Part shown: positions 53,641 through 62,955 of the stretch, piece after piece
Layout: every line of letters begins with the position of its first letter
Numbering within the stretch: the first letter of the stretch is position 1
Assembly (NCBI RefSeq): GCF_050753365.1
Contig: NZ_JBLZFY010000006.1
Location: 31,605-95,604, forward strand
Direction: 5' to 3'
Source of the DNA: Geminocystis sp050753365
GTDB taxonomy: Bacteria > Cyanobacteriota > Cyanobacteriia > Cyanobacteriales > Cyanobacteriaceae
Length of the DNA stretch: 64,000 nt
The notes under the pieces: generated by a model
What the model was told of the DNA's origin: nothing
The model's input: only the letters and a program-made list of their open reading frames with translations
Database searches by the model: none
Position numbers and translations under genes: made by a program

Positions 53641-54414
53641 TTAAGGAAAATTTTGTTCTCTCACATCTTGGGCAAAATGAGTAACACTATCAAAGATAAT
53701 CTCCTTTAAATTAGCATAAGACTTCGCAAAAGGCGGTAATTTTGCCGATAACCCTAATAAATCTGCCGTTACTAATACTTGTCCATCGCAACCATTTCCT
53801 GCACCAATACCAATAGTCGGAATAGATAGGGTTTTGGTGATATTTGTTCCTAATTCTTCGGTAATATGTTCTAGCACGATCGAAAATGCACCTGCTTTTT
53901 CCAAGGCTATGGCTTGATTAAATATTTTTTCTTGAGCTTCTTGAGTAATCCCCTGTTTTTTATAACCCAACATTTTCACCGATTGAGGAGTTAAACCAAT
54001 ATGCGCCATAACAGGGATACCAATTTCTGTCAAACGGCTAATAGTTTCAATCATGGAGGGATAGCCACCTTCTAATTTTACTGCCCCTGCTTCAGTTTCC
54101 TTGATAATTCTTCCTGCGGATTCAATAGCTTGGGTAATATTGCTTTGATAGGTTAAAAAGGGCAAATCGCACACCACTAAGGCACGATTTACTCCCCTAC
54201 AAACTGCTTTGGTATGATGGATCATTTCATCAAGGGTGACGGGTAAAGTGCTAGAATGACCTAAAGCCACCATTCCTAAAGAATCTCCCACTAAAATTAT
54301 GTCAATTCCTGCTAAATCTAATATTTGGGCTATGGCATAATCCCACGCCGTTAAACTAACTATAGGGCGTTTTTCTTGTTTCCATTGTTGTAATTTTTCG
54401 ATCGAAATGCGCAT
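53641..54414 (-). CDS. panB: 3-methyl-2-oxobutanoate hydroxymethyltransferase
   Basis: 257 residues. First committed step of pantothenate synthesis, transferring a hydroxymethyl group from 5,10-methylene-THF to alpha-ketoisovalerate. Motifs: VSLTAWDYAIAQ, LVGDSLGMVALGH (Mg-binding Asp), AVKLEGG, AHIGLTPQSV and TIGIGAGNGCDGQVLV. Supplies the pathway that coaBC (at 29210) continues. The leader is a heptamer array, and no Shine-Dalgarno sequence is seen. Confidence 0.94.
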   Translation of the reverse strand: MRISIEKLQQWKQEKRPIVSLTAWDYAIAQILDLAGIDIILVGDSLGMVALGHSSTLPVTLDEMIHHTKAVCRGVNRALVVCDLPFLTYQSNITQAIESAGRIIKETEAGAVKLEGGYPSMIETISRLTEIGIPVMAHIGLTPQSVKMLGYKKQGITQEAQEKIFNQAIALEKAGAFSIVLEHITEELGTNITKTLSIPTIGIGAGNGCDGQVLVTADLLGLSAKLPPFAKSYANLKEIIFDSVTHFAQDVREQNFP

Positions 54415-54423
54415 AAATTAATT

Positions 54424-54458
54424 AAGAATGAAGAATGAAGAATGAAGAATGAAGAATT
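54424..54458 (-). repeat. Heptamer array just before the panB start codon
   Basis: Four perfect AAGAATG copies and one AAGAATT on the plus strand, i.e. CATTCTT repeats on the coding strand, ending nine bases before the panB ATG. Confidence 0.9.
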
Positions 54459-54701
54459 AATGCACTTATAGCAAAAGTAAATACTTGAAAATTCTTTGCT
54501 ATTCCTCAGAATGACAGTTTTTCTTTATCGATGGATAAATCCTAGAATTAATCAACTTTAATCTCCCCCTGTTCACCTGTCCACCTGTATTTTTGTAATC
54601 AATAATATCTTTCAATCCTTTACAAAGGTTATGTTAGATTAAAAAAGAGTGATCTTAAACACAATTATTAGACTTAAACTGCTGTTGAGTAAATTAAATA
54701 A

Positions 54702-55895
54702 ATGAACAAATTTTTAATAAAACTTATTTTCTCCACAGGCTTTTTTATTATTGGTATTGCTCTTGGAATTTGGGGGAGTCGAGAGTTTACCACTGCTCCA
54801 TCATCCCTTAAATCTTCCCCTGATGATACCACGATCGTACCTGTTACTGATAGTTCGAGCATCAAAAAAGCTATTCCTACAGAAAGAAATATTAATTTTA
54901 TCTCCTCAGCAGTAGAAAAAGTCGGGGATGCTGTTGTCAGAATCGATGCTAGTCGTCAAGTGACGCTCAATCTTCCCCCTAATTTAGATCATCCTCTTTT
55001 TCGTCATTTTTTCGCTGATCAAATACCTCTCGATCGTATAGAAGAAGGTACAGGCTCAGGTTTTATTGTATCCCAAGAAGGCTTAATTATGACCAATGCC
55101 CATGTGGTGGAAGGAGCAAAAGTTGTCTCAGTAGTCATGAAAAATGGTCAATCTGTAGAAGGTAAAGTGTTAGGGGTGGACACCATGACAGATGTAGCCG
55201 TAGTCAAAATAGAAGGGCAAAATTTACCGATCATTCCTCTTGCTAATGGCGATAATTTAACGACAGGGCAATGGGCGATCGCCATTGGTAATCCTTTAGG
55301 CTTGGATAATACCGTCACTGTAGGTATTATAAGCGCTTTAGGTCGATCGAGTGCCGAAGTAGGAGTGCCAGACAAACGAGTCAAATTCATTCAAACCGAT
55401 GCGGCGATTAATCCGGGTAACTCTGGAGGTCCTCTTTTAAACGCTCAAGGGGAGGTTATTGGTATTAATACCGCTATTCGTGCCAACGCGCAAGGTTTAG
55501 GCTTTGCTATTCCTATTGAAACCGCTAAAAGAATCGCTCAACAACTGGAAAAAACAGGAAAAGCGAGTCATCCCTATCTCGGTATTCAAATGATTACTCT
55601 TAATCAGGATATGATTAAAAACGGCAATATTCCCCAAAATTTGGGATTTCCAATCAATCTAACTCAAGGGGTGTTAATCGTCCAAGTAGTTCCCAATTCC
55701 CCCGCCCAAGAAGCAGGTTTTATGGCAGGTGATGTTATTTTCAAAGTGGGAGATGTGCCTGTTTTAACTTCTGTGGATGTTCAAGAGCAAGTTGATTTAA
55801 GTATTATAGGAGAACCTTTAGAAGTAGAGATCGATCGACAAGGCACAACACAGATAATGACAGTTCGTCCTCAAGAATTTCCCCAAAATCCCTAA
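54702..55895 (+). CDS. HtrA/Deg-family serine protease (HhoA/HhoB type)
   Basis: 397 residues. An N-terminal hydrophobic signal/anchor (5-25) puts the protease in the periplasm or lumen. Trypsin-like domain with catalytic triad His134 (TNAHVV), Asp164 (TDVAVVK) and Ser241 (GNSGGPLL), then one PDZ domain (about 295-390, GVLIVQVVPNSPAQEAGFMAGD). Such proteases degrade damaged extracytoplasmic proteins; which of the three cyanobacterial paralogs this is cannot be decided. A 17-base inverted repeat follows the stop codon. Confidence 0.93.
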   Translation: MNKFLIKLIFSTGFFIIGIALGIWGSREFTTAPSSLKSSPDDTTIVPVTDSSSIKKAIPTERNINFISSAVEKVGDAVVRIDASRQVTLNLPPNLDHPLFRHFFADQIPLDRIEEGTGSGFIVSQEGLIMTNAHVVEGAKVVSVVMKNGQSVEGKVLGVDTMTDVAVVKIEGQNLPIIPLANGDNLTTGQWAIAIGNPLGLDNTVTVGIISALGRSSAEVGVPDKRVKFIQTDAAINPGNSGGPLLNAQGEVIGINTAIRANAQGLGFAIPIETAKRIAQQLEKTGKASHPYLGIQMITLNQDMIKNGNIPQNLGFPINLTQGVLIVQVVPNSPAQEAGFMAGDVIFKVGDVPVLTSVDVQEQVDLSIIGEPLEVEIDRQGTTQIMTVRPQEFPQNP

Positions 55896-55914
55896 CTAAA
55901 GTGCTTACCGTAAA

Positions 55915-55931
55915 ACAGGCATCTTGCCTGT
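55915..55931. repeat. Inverted repeat ACAGGCATCTTGCCTGT after the protease gene
   Basis: Perfect 7-base arms with a 3-base loop, 20 bases past the stop codon and followed by TTTTGC. May stop transcription of the protease gene. Confidence 0.8.
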
Positions 55932-55945
55932 ATTTTGCAAATCTA

Positions 55946-55977
55946 AAGAAAAACCCCCCACCAAGAAGGTAGAGGGC
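55946..55977 (-). terminator. Probable rho-independent terminator of psaA-psaB
   Basis: On the minus strand CCCTCTACC, a short TTCTT loop and GGTGGGGGG can pair over nine bases (three G-U), followed by TTTTTCTTT. It lies about 40 bases past the psaB stop, in the correct orientation. Confidence 0.6.
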
Positions 55978-56016
55978 TTAAATTTTAATTACTAACTAAT
56001 GAAGTTAAATCCGTTA

Positions 56017-58230
56017 TCAACCGAACTTACCAGCAGTAGAAGCAATTAAGAACGCTGCGTAAGTTAAGATATAGCCTACAGTGAAGTGAGCTAAACCAAC
56101 TAAACGAGCTTGAACGATCGAAAGAGCAACGGGCTTATCTTTCCAACGAACTAAGTTCGCTAAAGGAGTGCGCTCGTGAGCCCAAACGATGGTTTCGATT
56201 AACTCTTGCCAGTATCCACGCCAAGAAATTAAGAACATGAAACCGGTTGCCCAAACAAGGTGTCCGAATAAGAACATCCAAGCCCAGACAGAGAGGTTAT
56301 TTACACCGTAAGGATTATAACCATTGATTAACTGAGCAGAGTTTGCCCATAAATAATCTCTGAACCAACCCATTAAATAGGTGGAGTTTTCGTTGAACTG
56401 AGCAACGTTACCAGTCCAGATACCGAGGTGTTTCCAATGCCAGTAGAAGGTTAACCAACCTAAAGTGTTGAGCATCCAGAACATAGCGAGGTAGAAAGCA
56501 TCCCAAGCAGAGATGTCACAAGTACCGCCACGACCGGGTCCATCACAAGGGAAGGAGAAACCGAAGTCTTTTTTGTCGGGCATTAATTTAGAACCACGAG
56601 CATCTAACGCACCTTTAACAAGAATTAAAGTGGTGGTGTGTAAACCTAGTGCGATGGCATGGTGTACTAAGAAGTCTCCAGGTCCAATGGTGAGGAATAA
56701 GGAGTTAGTACCACTGTTAATAGCATCTAACCAACCGGGCAACCAAACATTACCGTAGTTAGGATAAGCGGTAGCGGCAATACTATCAGGATTAGATAAT
56801 AAAGTATCAAAACCGTAGAGAGCTTTACCATGAGCCGCTTGAATCCATTGAGCAAACACAGGTTCAATTAAGATTTGTTTCTCAGGAGTACCGAAAGCAA
56901 CCACAACGTCATTGTGAACATAGAGTCCGAGGGTGTGGAAACCTAAGAATAAAGATACCCAGCTTAAGTGAGAAATAATCGCTTCCTTATGTTCGAGCAT
57001 ACGAGCTAAAACGTTATCTTTGTTCGCTTCAGGATCGTAATCACGCACGAAGAAGATAGCACCGTGAGCAAAAGCACCTACCATCAAGAAACCAGCGATG
57101 TACTGGTGATGAGTGTAAAGAGCAGCTTGGGTGGTATAGTCTTTAGCAATGAACACATAGGAAGGTAAAGAGTACATATGTTGAGCCACCAAGGAGGTAA
57201 CAACCCCTAAACAAGCTAGGGCTAAACCTAACTGGAAGTGTAAAGAGTTATTAACGGTGTCATAAAGTCCTTTGTGTCCTGCACCCAACTTACCAGAAGG
57301 AGGTCTGTGATTATTCAAAATTTCTTTAATACTGTGACCGATTCCCCAGTTAGTGCGGTACATATGACCAGCAATAATGAAGATAACAGCGATCGCCAAG
57401 TGGTGATGAGCAATGTCAGTCAACCATAAAGATTCGGTTTGAGGATGGAAACCACCTAAGAAGGTTAAGATTGCAGTTCCTGCACCATCGGAAGTTCCGA
57501 AAACTTGACTAGCTGTATCAGGGTTTTCAGCATAAACTCCCCAGTTACCAGTAAAGAAAGGAGCTAATCCAGCGGGGTGAGGTTTAACACTTAAGAAGTT
57601 ATCCCAACCAACGTGAACACCACGAGATTCAGGAATAGCAACGTGTACTAAGTGACCAGCCCATGCCAAAGAACTAACACCGAATAAACCGCCTAAATGG
57701 TGATTTAAACGAGATTCAGCATTCTTGAACCAAGAAAGGCTAGGACGGAACTTAGGTTGTAAGTGTAACCAACCAGCAAACAAGAATAAAGCAGACAGAA
57801 TTAAAAGGAAAACTGCGCCAGAGTATAAATCTTGATTATTGGTCATCCCGATGGTGTAGAACCAGTGGTAAACACCAGAGTAGGCTACGTTAACAGGACT
57901 AGAAGCTCCTGCTTGGGTGAAAGCATCGATCGCACCTTGACCGAAATGGGGATCCCAAATTGCATGGGCGATGGGACGGACGTTTAAAGGATCTTTGATC
58001 CACTGCTCAAAATTGCCTTGCCAAGCTACATGGAATACTGTTCCGGAAGTCCATAGGAAGATGATTGCTAAATGACCAAAGTGAGAAGCAAAAATCTTTT
58101 GGTAGAGATTCTCCTCAGTCATTCCGTCATGAGTTTCAAAGTCATGAGCGGTTGCAATTCCGTACCAGATGCGGCGTGTAGTTGGATCTTGGGCTAAATC
58201 TTGGCTAAATTTAGGAAATTTAGTTGCCAT
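56017..58230 (-). CDS. psaB: Photosystem I P700 apoprotein A2
   Basis: 737 residues, usual length, eleven membrane helices. Binds half of the P700 pair, antenna chlorophylls and, with PsaA, the Fx [4Fe-4S] cluster through the two cysteines of FPCDGPGRGGTCDISAWD. Starts MATKFPKFSQDLAQDP as in all cyanobacteria. Co-directional with psaA 260 bases upstream, so dicistronic transcription is expected. AGGAG lies upstream of the start, as seen in the reverse complement of 58239-58250. Confidence 0.98.
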   Translation of the reverse strand: MATKFPKFSQDLAQDPTTRRIWYGIATAHDFETHDGMTEENLYQKIFASHFGHLAIIFLWTSGTVFHVAWQGNFEQWIKDPLNVRPIAHAIWDPHFGQGAIDAFTQAGASSPVNVAYSGVYHWFYTIGMTNNQDLYSGAVFLLILSALFLFAGWLHLQPKFRPSLSWFKNAESRLNHHLGGLFGVSSLAWAGHLVHVAIPESRGVHVGWDNFLSVKPHPAGLAPFFTGNWGVYAENPDTASQVFGTSDGAGTAILTFLGGFHPQTESLWLTDIAHHHLAIAVIFIIAGHMYRTNWGIGHSIKEILNNHRPPSGKLGAGHKGLYDTVNNSLHFQLGLALACLGVVTSLVAQHMYSLPSYVFIAKDYTTQAALYTHHQYIAGFLMVGAFAHGAIFFVRDYDPEANKDNVLARMLEHKEAIISHLSWVSLFLGFHTLGLYVHNDVVVAFGTPEKQILIEPVFAQWIQAAHGKALYGFDTLLSNPDSIAATAYPNYGNVWLPGWLDAINSGTNSLFLTIGPGDFLVHHAIALGLHTTTLILVKGALDARGSKLMPDKKDFGFSFPCDGPGRGGTCDISAWDAFYLAMFWMLNTLGWLTFYWHWKHLGIWTGNVAQFNENSTYLMGWFRDYLWANSAQLINGYNPYGVNNLSVWAWMFLFGHLVWATGFMFLISWRGYWQELIETIVWAHERTPLANLVRWKDKPVALSIVQARLVGLAHFTVGYILTYAAFLIASTAGKFG

Positions 58231-58307
58231 AGCTTTTTAAAGGAATTCTCCTGTTACACAATGAGGGTCAACGATTCAAAAACGCTGCTCTATTTTGTTT
58301 TTTTGCT

Positions 58308-58344
58308 CTTGCCCAAAGAAACTAATATTTGCTCCTTGGGCAAG
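58308..58344 (-). other. Stem-loop in the psaA-psaB spacer
   Basis: Perfect 9-base inverted repeat CTTGCCCAA / TTGGGCAAG with a 19-base loop. On the mRNA strand it is followed by an A-rich stretch, not a U-run, so it is not a standard terminator. It may mark mRNA processing or stability. Confidence 0.55.
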
Positions 58345-58490
58345 TGATTTAAAGTTGTTTTTTAAGAAGTTAATAGTCAAGTATTTAAACTGTTCTATCA
58401 ACTCTTCGTTTTTGTGAAAACGGCTTTATTGGTTATTTTATAACTTATTTTGCCGAATTAGCTCCCACTTGTTAGTGAAAGTTTACATTT

Positions 58491-60743
58491 CTAGCCTACC
58501 GACAGCATTCGACAGAGGAAGAATGCCCATGTAGTCACGATACCACCTAAGAGATAGTGAGCTACACCTACTGCACGACCTTGAACGATGCTCAAAGCGC
58601 GAGGTTGGATGGCGGGGGCTAATTTGAGTTTGTTATGCGCCCAAACAATGGACTCAATTAATTCTTGCCAGTAACCACGTCCACTGAAAAGGAACATTAA
58701 GCTAAAAGCGAAGATAAAGTGACCGGCTAAGAACATGATGCCATAAGCAGATAAAGCTGAACCGTAAGAGTTAATTACGTTAGCGGCTTGCGCCCATAAG
58801 AAGTCTCTTAACCAGCCGTTGATAGTAATTGCACTTTGGGCAAAATTACCACCAGTGATGTGAGAAACAGTACCATCAGGTAAAACTGTACCCCAAACAT
58901 CGGATTGCATTTTCCAACTAAAGTGGAAGATTACCACAGAGATGGAGTTATACATCCAGAATAAACCTAAGAAGACATGATCCCATCCAGATACTTGACA
59001 AGTACCACCACGACCGGGTCCATCACAAGGGAAGCGGAAGCCTAACTCAGCTTTGTCGGGGACTAAGCGAGAGCTACGAGCATAAAGTACACCTTTGAGA
59101 AGGATTAATACAGTAACGTGAATGGTGAAAGCATGGATATGGTGAACCATGAAATCAGCAGTACCTAAAGTAATAGGCATCATTGCTACTTTACCGCCTA
59201 CCGCTACAACATCTCCACCGAAAGCATAACTAGCGGTTGCACCTGCCCAAGGAGCGGTTGCACCTGCTGCTGCGGTGTGAAGACCTTGAATCCATTGAGC
59301 AAAGATAGGCTGTAATTGGATTGCAGAGTCAGAGAACATATCTTGAGGACGACCTAAAGCTCTCATGGTGTCATTGTGAATGTACAACCCGAAGCTGTGG
59401 AAGCCTAACCAGATACATACCCAGTTGAGGTGAGAAATAATTGCGTCACGGTGACGAAGTACTCTGTCTAAGAGGTTATTAACGTTCTTAGCAGGATCGT
59501 AGTCACGAACCATGAAGATAGAAGCGTGAGCTCCTGCACCAACAATCAAGAATGCACCGATCCACATATGGTGTGTGAACAATGATAACTGAGTACCATA
59601 GTCAGTTGCCAAGTAGGGATAAGGAGGCATGGAATACATATGTTGAGCAACAATAATAGTCAAAGAACCTAATAAAGCGAGGTTAATGGCTAATTGTGCG
59701 TGCCATGATGTGGTTAAGATTTCATAGAGTCCTTTATGACCTTCTCCAGTGAAGGGTCCTTTATGACCTTCTAGGATTTCTTTCATGCTGTGACCGATTC
59801 CCCAGTTGGTGCGGTACATATGACCTGCGATGATGAATAATACTGCGATCGCCAAGTGATGGTGAGCGGTATCAGAGAGCCATAAGCCACCAGTTACAGG
59901 ATTTAAACCACCTTTGAAGGTTAAGAAATCGGAGTATGCACCCCAATTTAAGGTAAAGAATGGTGTTAAACCTTGAGCAAAGCTGGGATATAACTCAGCC
60001 ATTTTAGAAGGTTCGAGAATAAACTCATGGGGTAAAGGAATATCCGCAGGAGCGACACCAGCATCTAATAACTTATTAATAGGTAAAGATACATGGATTT
60101 GGTGTCCTGCCCATCCTAAAGAGCCTAAACCGAGTAAACCTGCTAAATGGTGGTTCATCATGGATTCCACATTTTGGAACCATTCCAACTTAGGAGCGGC
60201 TTTATGATAGTGAAACCAACCAGCAAAGAGCATTAATCCAGCCATTACTAAGCCACCGATGGCGGTACAGTAAAGCTGAAACTCATTGGTGATTCCAGAG
60301 GCTCTCCATAATTGGAAGAAACCGGATGTGATTTGAATACCGTGGAAACCACCGCCTACATCGGCGTTAAGGATGTCTTGACCAACGATGGGCCAAACAA
60401 CTTGGGCGCTTGGTTTAATGTTTAAGGGGTCTGCTAACCATGCGGAGTAGTTGGAAAACTTAGCTCCGTGGAAGTACATTCCACTCAACCAAACAAATAC
60501 TACTGCTAAATGACCGAAGTGAGCACTGAAGATTTTACGAGAAATATCTTCTAAATCACTGGTTTGACTATCGAAATCGTGGGCATCGGCGTGAAGATTC
60601 CAAATCCAAGTTGTGGTTTTGGGTCCTCTAGCTAAAGTCCGATCGAAGTGTCCGGGCTTACCCCATTTTTCAAAGGAGGTAGGAACGGGATTCTTATCTA
60701 CAATAACTTTAGCTTTCGCCTCTTTTTGAGGGCTTACTGTCAT
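58491..60743 (-). CDS. psaA: Photosystem I P700 apoprotein A1
   Basis: 750 residues, full length. Partner of PsaB in the PSI core, carrying P700, A0 and phylloquinone on its branch. The Fx ligand loop is FPCDGPGRGGTCQVSGWDH. N terminus MTVSPQKEAKAKVIVDK is typical. An AGAGAGGATACC ribosome-binding site precedes the ATG. First gene of the psaAB unit. Confidence 0.98.
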   Translation of the reverse strand: MTVSPQKEAKAKVIVDKNPVPTSFEKWGKPGHFDRTLARGPKTTTWIWNLHADAHDFDSQTSDLEDISRKIFSAHFGHLAVVFVWLSGMYFHGAKFSNYSAWLADPLNIKPSAQVVWPIVGQDILNADVGGGFHGIQITSGFFQLWRASGITNEFQLYCTAIGGLVMAGLMLFAGWFHYHKAAPKLEWFQNVESMMNHHLAGLLGLGSLGWAGHQIHVSLPINKLLDAGVAPADIPLPHEFILEPSKMAELYPSFAQGLTPFFTLNWGAYSDFLTFKGGLNPVTGGLWLSDTAHHHLAIAVLFIIAGHMYRTNWGIGHSMKEILEGHKGPFTGEGHKGLYEILTTSWHAQLAINLALLGSLTIIVAQHMYSMPPYPYLATDYGTQLSLFTHHMWIGAFLIVGAGAHASIFMVRDYDPAKNVNNLLDRVLRHRDAIISHLNWVCIWLGFHSFGLYIHNDTMRALGRPQDMFSDSAIQLQPIFAQWIQGLHTAAAGATAPWAGATASYAFGGDVVAVGGKVAMMPITLGTADFMVHHIHAFTIHVTVLILLKGVLYARSSRLVPDKAELGFRFPCDGPGRGGTCQVSGWDHVFLGLFWMYNSISVVIFHFSWKMQSDVWGTVLPDGTVSHITGGNFAQSAITINGWLRDFLWAQAANVINSYGSALSAYGIMFLAGHFIFAFSLMFLFSGRGYWQELIESIVWAHNKLKLAPAIQPRALSIVQGRAVGVAHYLLGGIVTTWAFFLCRMLSVG

Positions 60744-61156
60744 GAGGTATCCTCTCTCGACAAAATACTTTAACTACTACATTAACCAAGATGATAATGG
60801 TATTTTGACTCACTTGTGGGATTTGCTTAACAATATTTAAAATTTGCTTAATATTCTCTCATCAGCAACGTTTTAAGTTAAGATTTTCTCATTTTCATCA
60901 AAATTTTGTTACGTTTATTTATATTCATTAATGAATACTATTTTAAAATCTATAAACTACATAAATTTCTATACTCGGTGCTGTCGATCGAAAATTAAAT
61001 CTGACGCAAATTTTGATAAGTTAGACTAAGGATAAATATGGAAGTTACGCACTTGTAGCAAAAATCAAGGAATTGAGATTCCTTCGCTTTCGCTCGGAAT
61101 GACAGAATATCATTATTGGTGTGTAAGTCCTAAAATATAGATATAGGGGAATAAAT
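60744..61156. promoter_or_regulatory. psaA upstream region / divergent spacer
   Basis: 413 AT-rich bases between divergent psaA and the flavodiiron gene. psaA promoters and their light-responsive elements should lie here, but I cannot assign hexamers with confidence. A GAGATTCCTTCG-type dispersed repeat lies at 61075-61106, only about 50 bases before the flavodiiron start. Confidence 0.45.
61075..61106. repeat. Dispersed repeat GAGATTCCTTCG...CTCGGAATGAC
   Basis: Imperfect inverted repeat of the family also found at 29181, 41447 and 46309, here in the leader region of the flavodiiron gene. Confidence 0.7.
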
Positions 61157-62902
61157 ATGAGTAAGGCTAAAGATGTTCAAATCGGTAGTATTGGTTTAGA
61201 TACAAGGGTTTTTCGTTCTCGCACATGGGATCGATTAAAATTCGAGGTAGAATATGGTTTAAGTCGTGGTACTACGGCTAATTCTTTTGTTATTGAAGGG
61301 GATAAAATCGCTTTAATTGATCCACCTGGGGAATCTTTTACGGACATTTTTCTTTCGGCTTTAAATCAAAGAATACCTTTAAATTCGATTGATTATGTTA
61401 TTTTAGGTCATGTTAATCCAAATCGATCAAACACCATAAATAAATTAGTAGAAAAAGCCCCAAATATTACTTTTATCACTTCTAATACGGGAGCTAAATC
61501 TTTACAAACTATTTTTGAAAATACCTATCCAGAAACCATTGCAGAAAAATCATTAAATATTATATCGGTTAAAAATGATTATGAATTAGACTTAGGAAAA
61601 AATCATATTTTAGAGTTTATTACTACTCCTAATCCCCGTTATCCTGATCAGCTTTTAACCTTCGATCGAGCCTCCCAAATATTCTATACTGATAAGTTAT
61701 TTTCTGCTCACGTTTGCGGTGATCAAATATTAGATGAAGGCTGGAAAATTTATCAAGAAGATAGACGATACTATTTTGATTGTGTTATTGCACCCTATGC
61801 CACTCAAGTCATAAAAGCCTTAGAAAAAATCTCTCCCAAAAATCCCCACATTTACGCCACATCTCACGGTCCTTTGGTAAGATATGGTTTAACAGAATTA
61901 ACAGGGTTGTATCGTCAATGGTTAGAGACTCAACAAAATCAAACCTTAAACGTTGCCCTAATTTACGCCTCCGCCTACGGTAACACTGCCGTTTTAGCCA
62001 ATGCCATCGCCAGAGGTATAACTAAAGCAGGGGTAAGGGTAGAATCCATTAACGCCGAATTTGCCTCCAGTGACGAGATTAAAACCGCTATTCAAGAATG
62101 TGATGGATTTATTTTCGGTTCTCCTACATTGGGAGGACACGCTCCCACTCAAATTCAAAGTGCCTTAGGAATTGCTTTAGCCAATGCTGATACCAATAAA
62201 TTAACGGGGGTTTTTGGTTCTTATGGTTGGAGCGGAGAGGCGATCGATCTGTTAGAATCAAAATTCAAAGATGGAGGTTATCGCTTCGGATTCGAGACAA
62301 TTCGAGTCAAATTTAAGCCAACGGAAGCTATCTTAAAAACCTGTGAAGAAGCGGGTACAGATTTTGCCCAAGCCTTGAAAAAGCGTAAAAAAGCCCTAAA
62401 ACCTAAAGAATCTGCCGATAATTCCTTAAGCGCACGCACCGAACAGGCTTTAGGTCGTCTCGTAGGTTCTCTATGTATTGTCACCACTCAAACAGAAGAA
62501 TTAAAAGGCGCAATGGTGGCTTCTTGGGTATCTCAAGCAACCTTTAACCCTCCCGGTTTAACTATTGCAGTGGCGAAGGAGAGGGCGATCGAATCTTTGT
62601 TGCCTATCGGTAGTAAATTTGTCTTAAATATTTTAGAAGAAGGCAAACACATCGACTTAATGAAACAATTTTTGAAACCCTTTGCCCCAGGGGAAGATCG
62701 TTTTGCTAACATTGAATGGGAATCTGCTGAAAATGGATGCCCGATTTTATCTTCAGCTTTAGCTTATGTTGAATGTGAAGTCAACAAACGTCTTGAATGT
62801 GGTGATCATTGGGTGTTATATTCGATCGCCAAAAATGGTAAACTGTTGTCAGATACTGGCTTAACGGCGGTACATCATCGCAAATCTGGTACTCATTATT
62901 AA
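61157..62902 (+). CDS. Flavodiiron protein, Flv1/Flv2-type (non-canonical iron site)
   Basis: 581 residues, the three-domain cyanobacterial form: metallo-beta-lactamase (about 10-255), flavodoxin (about 265-405, IYASAYGNTAVLANAI) and C-terminal NAD(P)H:flavin reductase (about 430-575, VGSLCIVTTQTEELKGAMVASWVSQ). The canonical H-x-E-x-D-H iron ligands read His85-Val-Asn87-Pro-Asn89-Arg90, as in the Flv1/Flv2 group that works as a heterodimer with Flv3/Flv4 in light-dependent O2 reduction. The absence of flv4 and its small partner gene next door favours Flv1, but this is not decisive. The ribosome-binding site AGGGGAATAAAT precedes the ATG. Confidence 0.88.
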   Translation: MSKAKDVQIGSIGLDTRVFRSRTWDRLKFEVEYGLSRGTTANSFVIEGDKIALIDPPGESFTDIFLSALNQRIPLNSIDYVILGHVNPNRSNTINKLVEKAPNITFITSNTGAKSLQTIFENTYPETIAEKSLNIISVKNDYELDLGKNHILEFITTPNPRYPDQLLTFDRASQIFYTDKLFSAHVCGDQILDEGWKIYQEDRRYYFDCVIAPYATQVIKALEKISPKNPHIYATSHGPLVRYGLTELTGLYRQWLETQQNQTLNVALIYASAYGNTAVLANAIARGITKAGVRVESINAEFASSDEIKTAIQECDGFIFGSPTLGGHAPTQIQSALGIALANADTNKLTGVFGSYGWSGEAIDLLESKFKDGGYRFGFETIRVKFKPTEAILKTCEEAGTDFAQALKKRKKALKPKESADNSLSARTEQALGRLVGSLCIVTTQTEELKGAMVASWVSQATFNPPGLTIAVAKERAIESLLPIGSKFVLNILEEGKHIDLMKQFLKPFAPGEDRFANIEWESAENGCPILSSALAYVECEVNKRLECGDHWVLYSIAKNGKLLSDTGLTAVHHRKSGTHY

Positions 62903-62917
62903 AAAAAATCCCGTAAA

Positions 62918-62934
62918 ACAGGCATCTTGCCTGT
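62918..62934. repeat. Inverted repeat ACAGGCATCTTGCCTGT after the flavodiiron gene
   Basis: Same 17-base family as at 55915, 16 bases past the stop codon and between converging genes. Likely terminator-like function, unproven. Confidence 0.8.
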
Positions 62935-62955
62935 AAATGCTTCATTTTTTAACTA

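Noticed and set aside
56513..56758. Plus-strand ORF inside psaB
   Set aside because: Shadow of the psaB reading frame, without start signals.
58308..58344. psaA-psaB stem-loop as a rho-independent terminator
   Set aside because: On the transcribed strand it is followed by an A-rich, not U-rich, tract.
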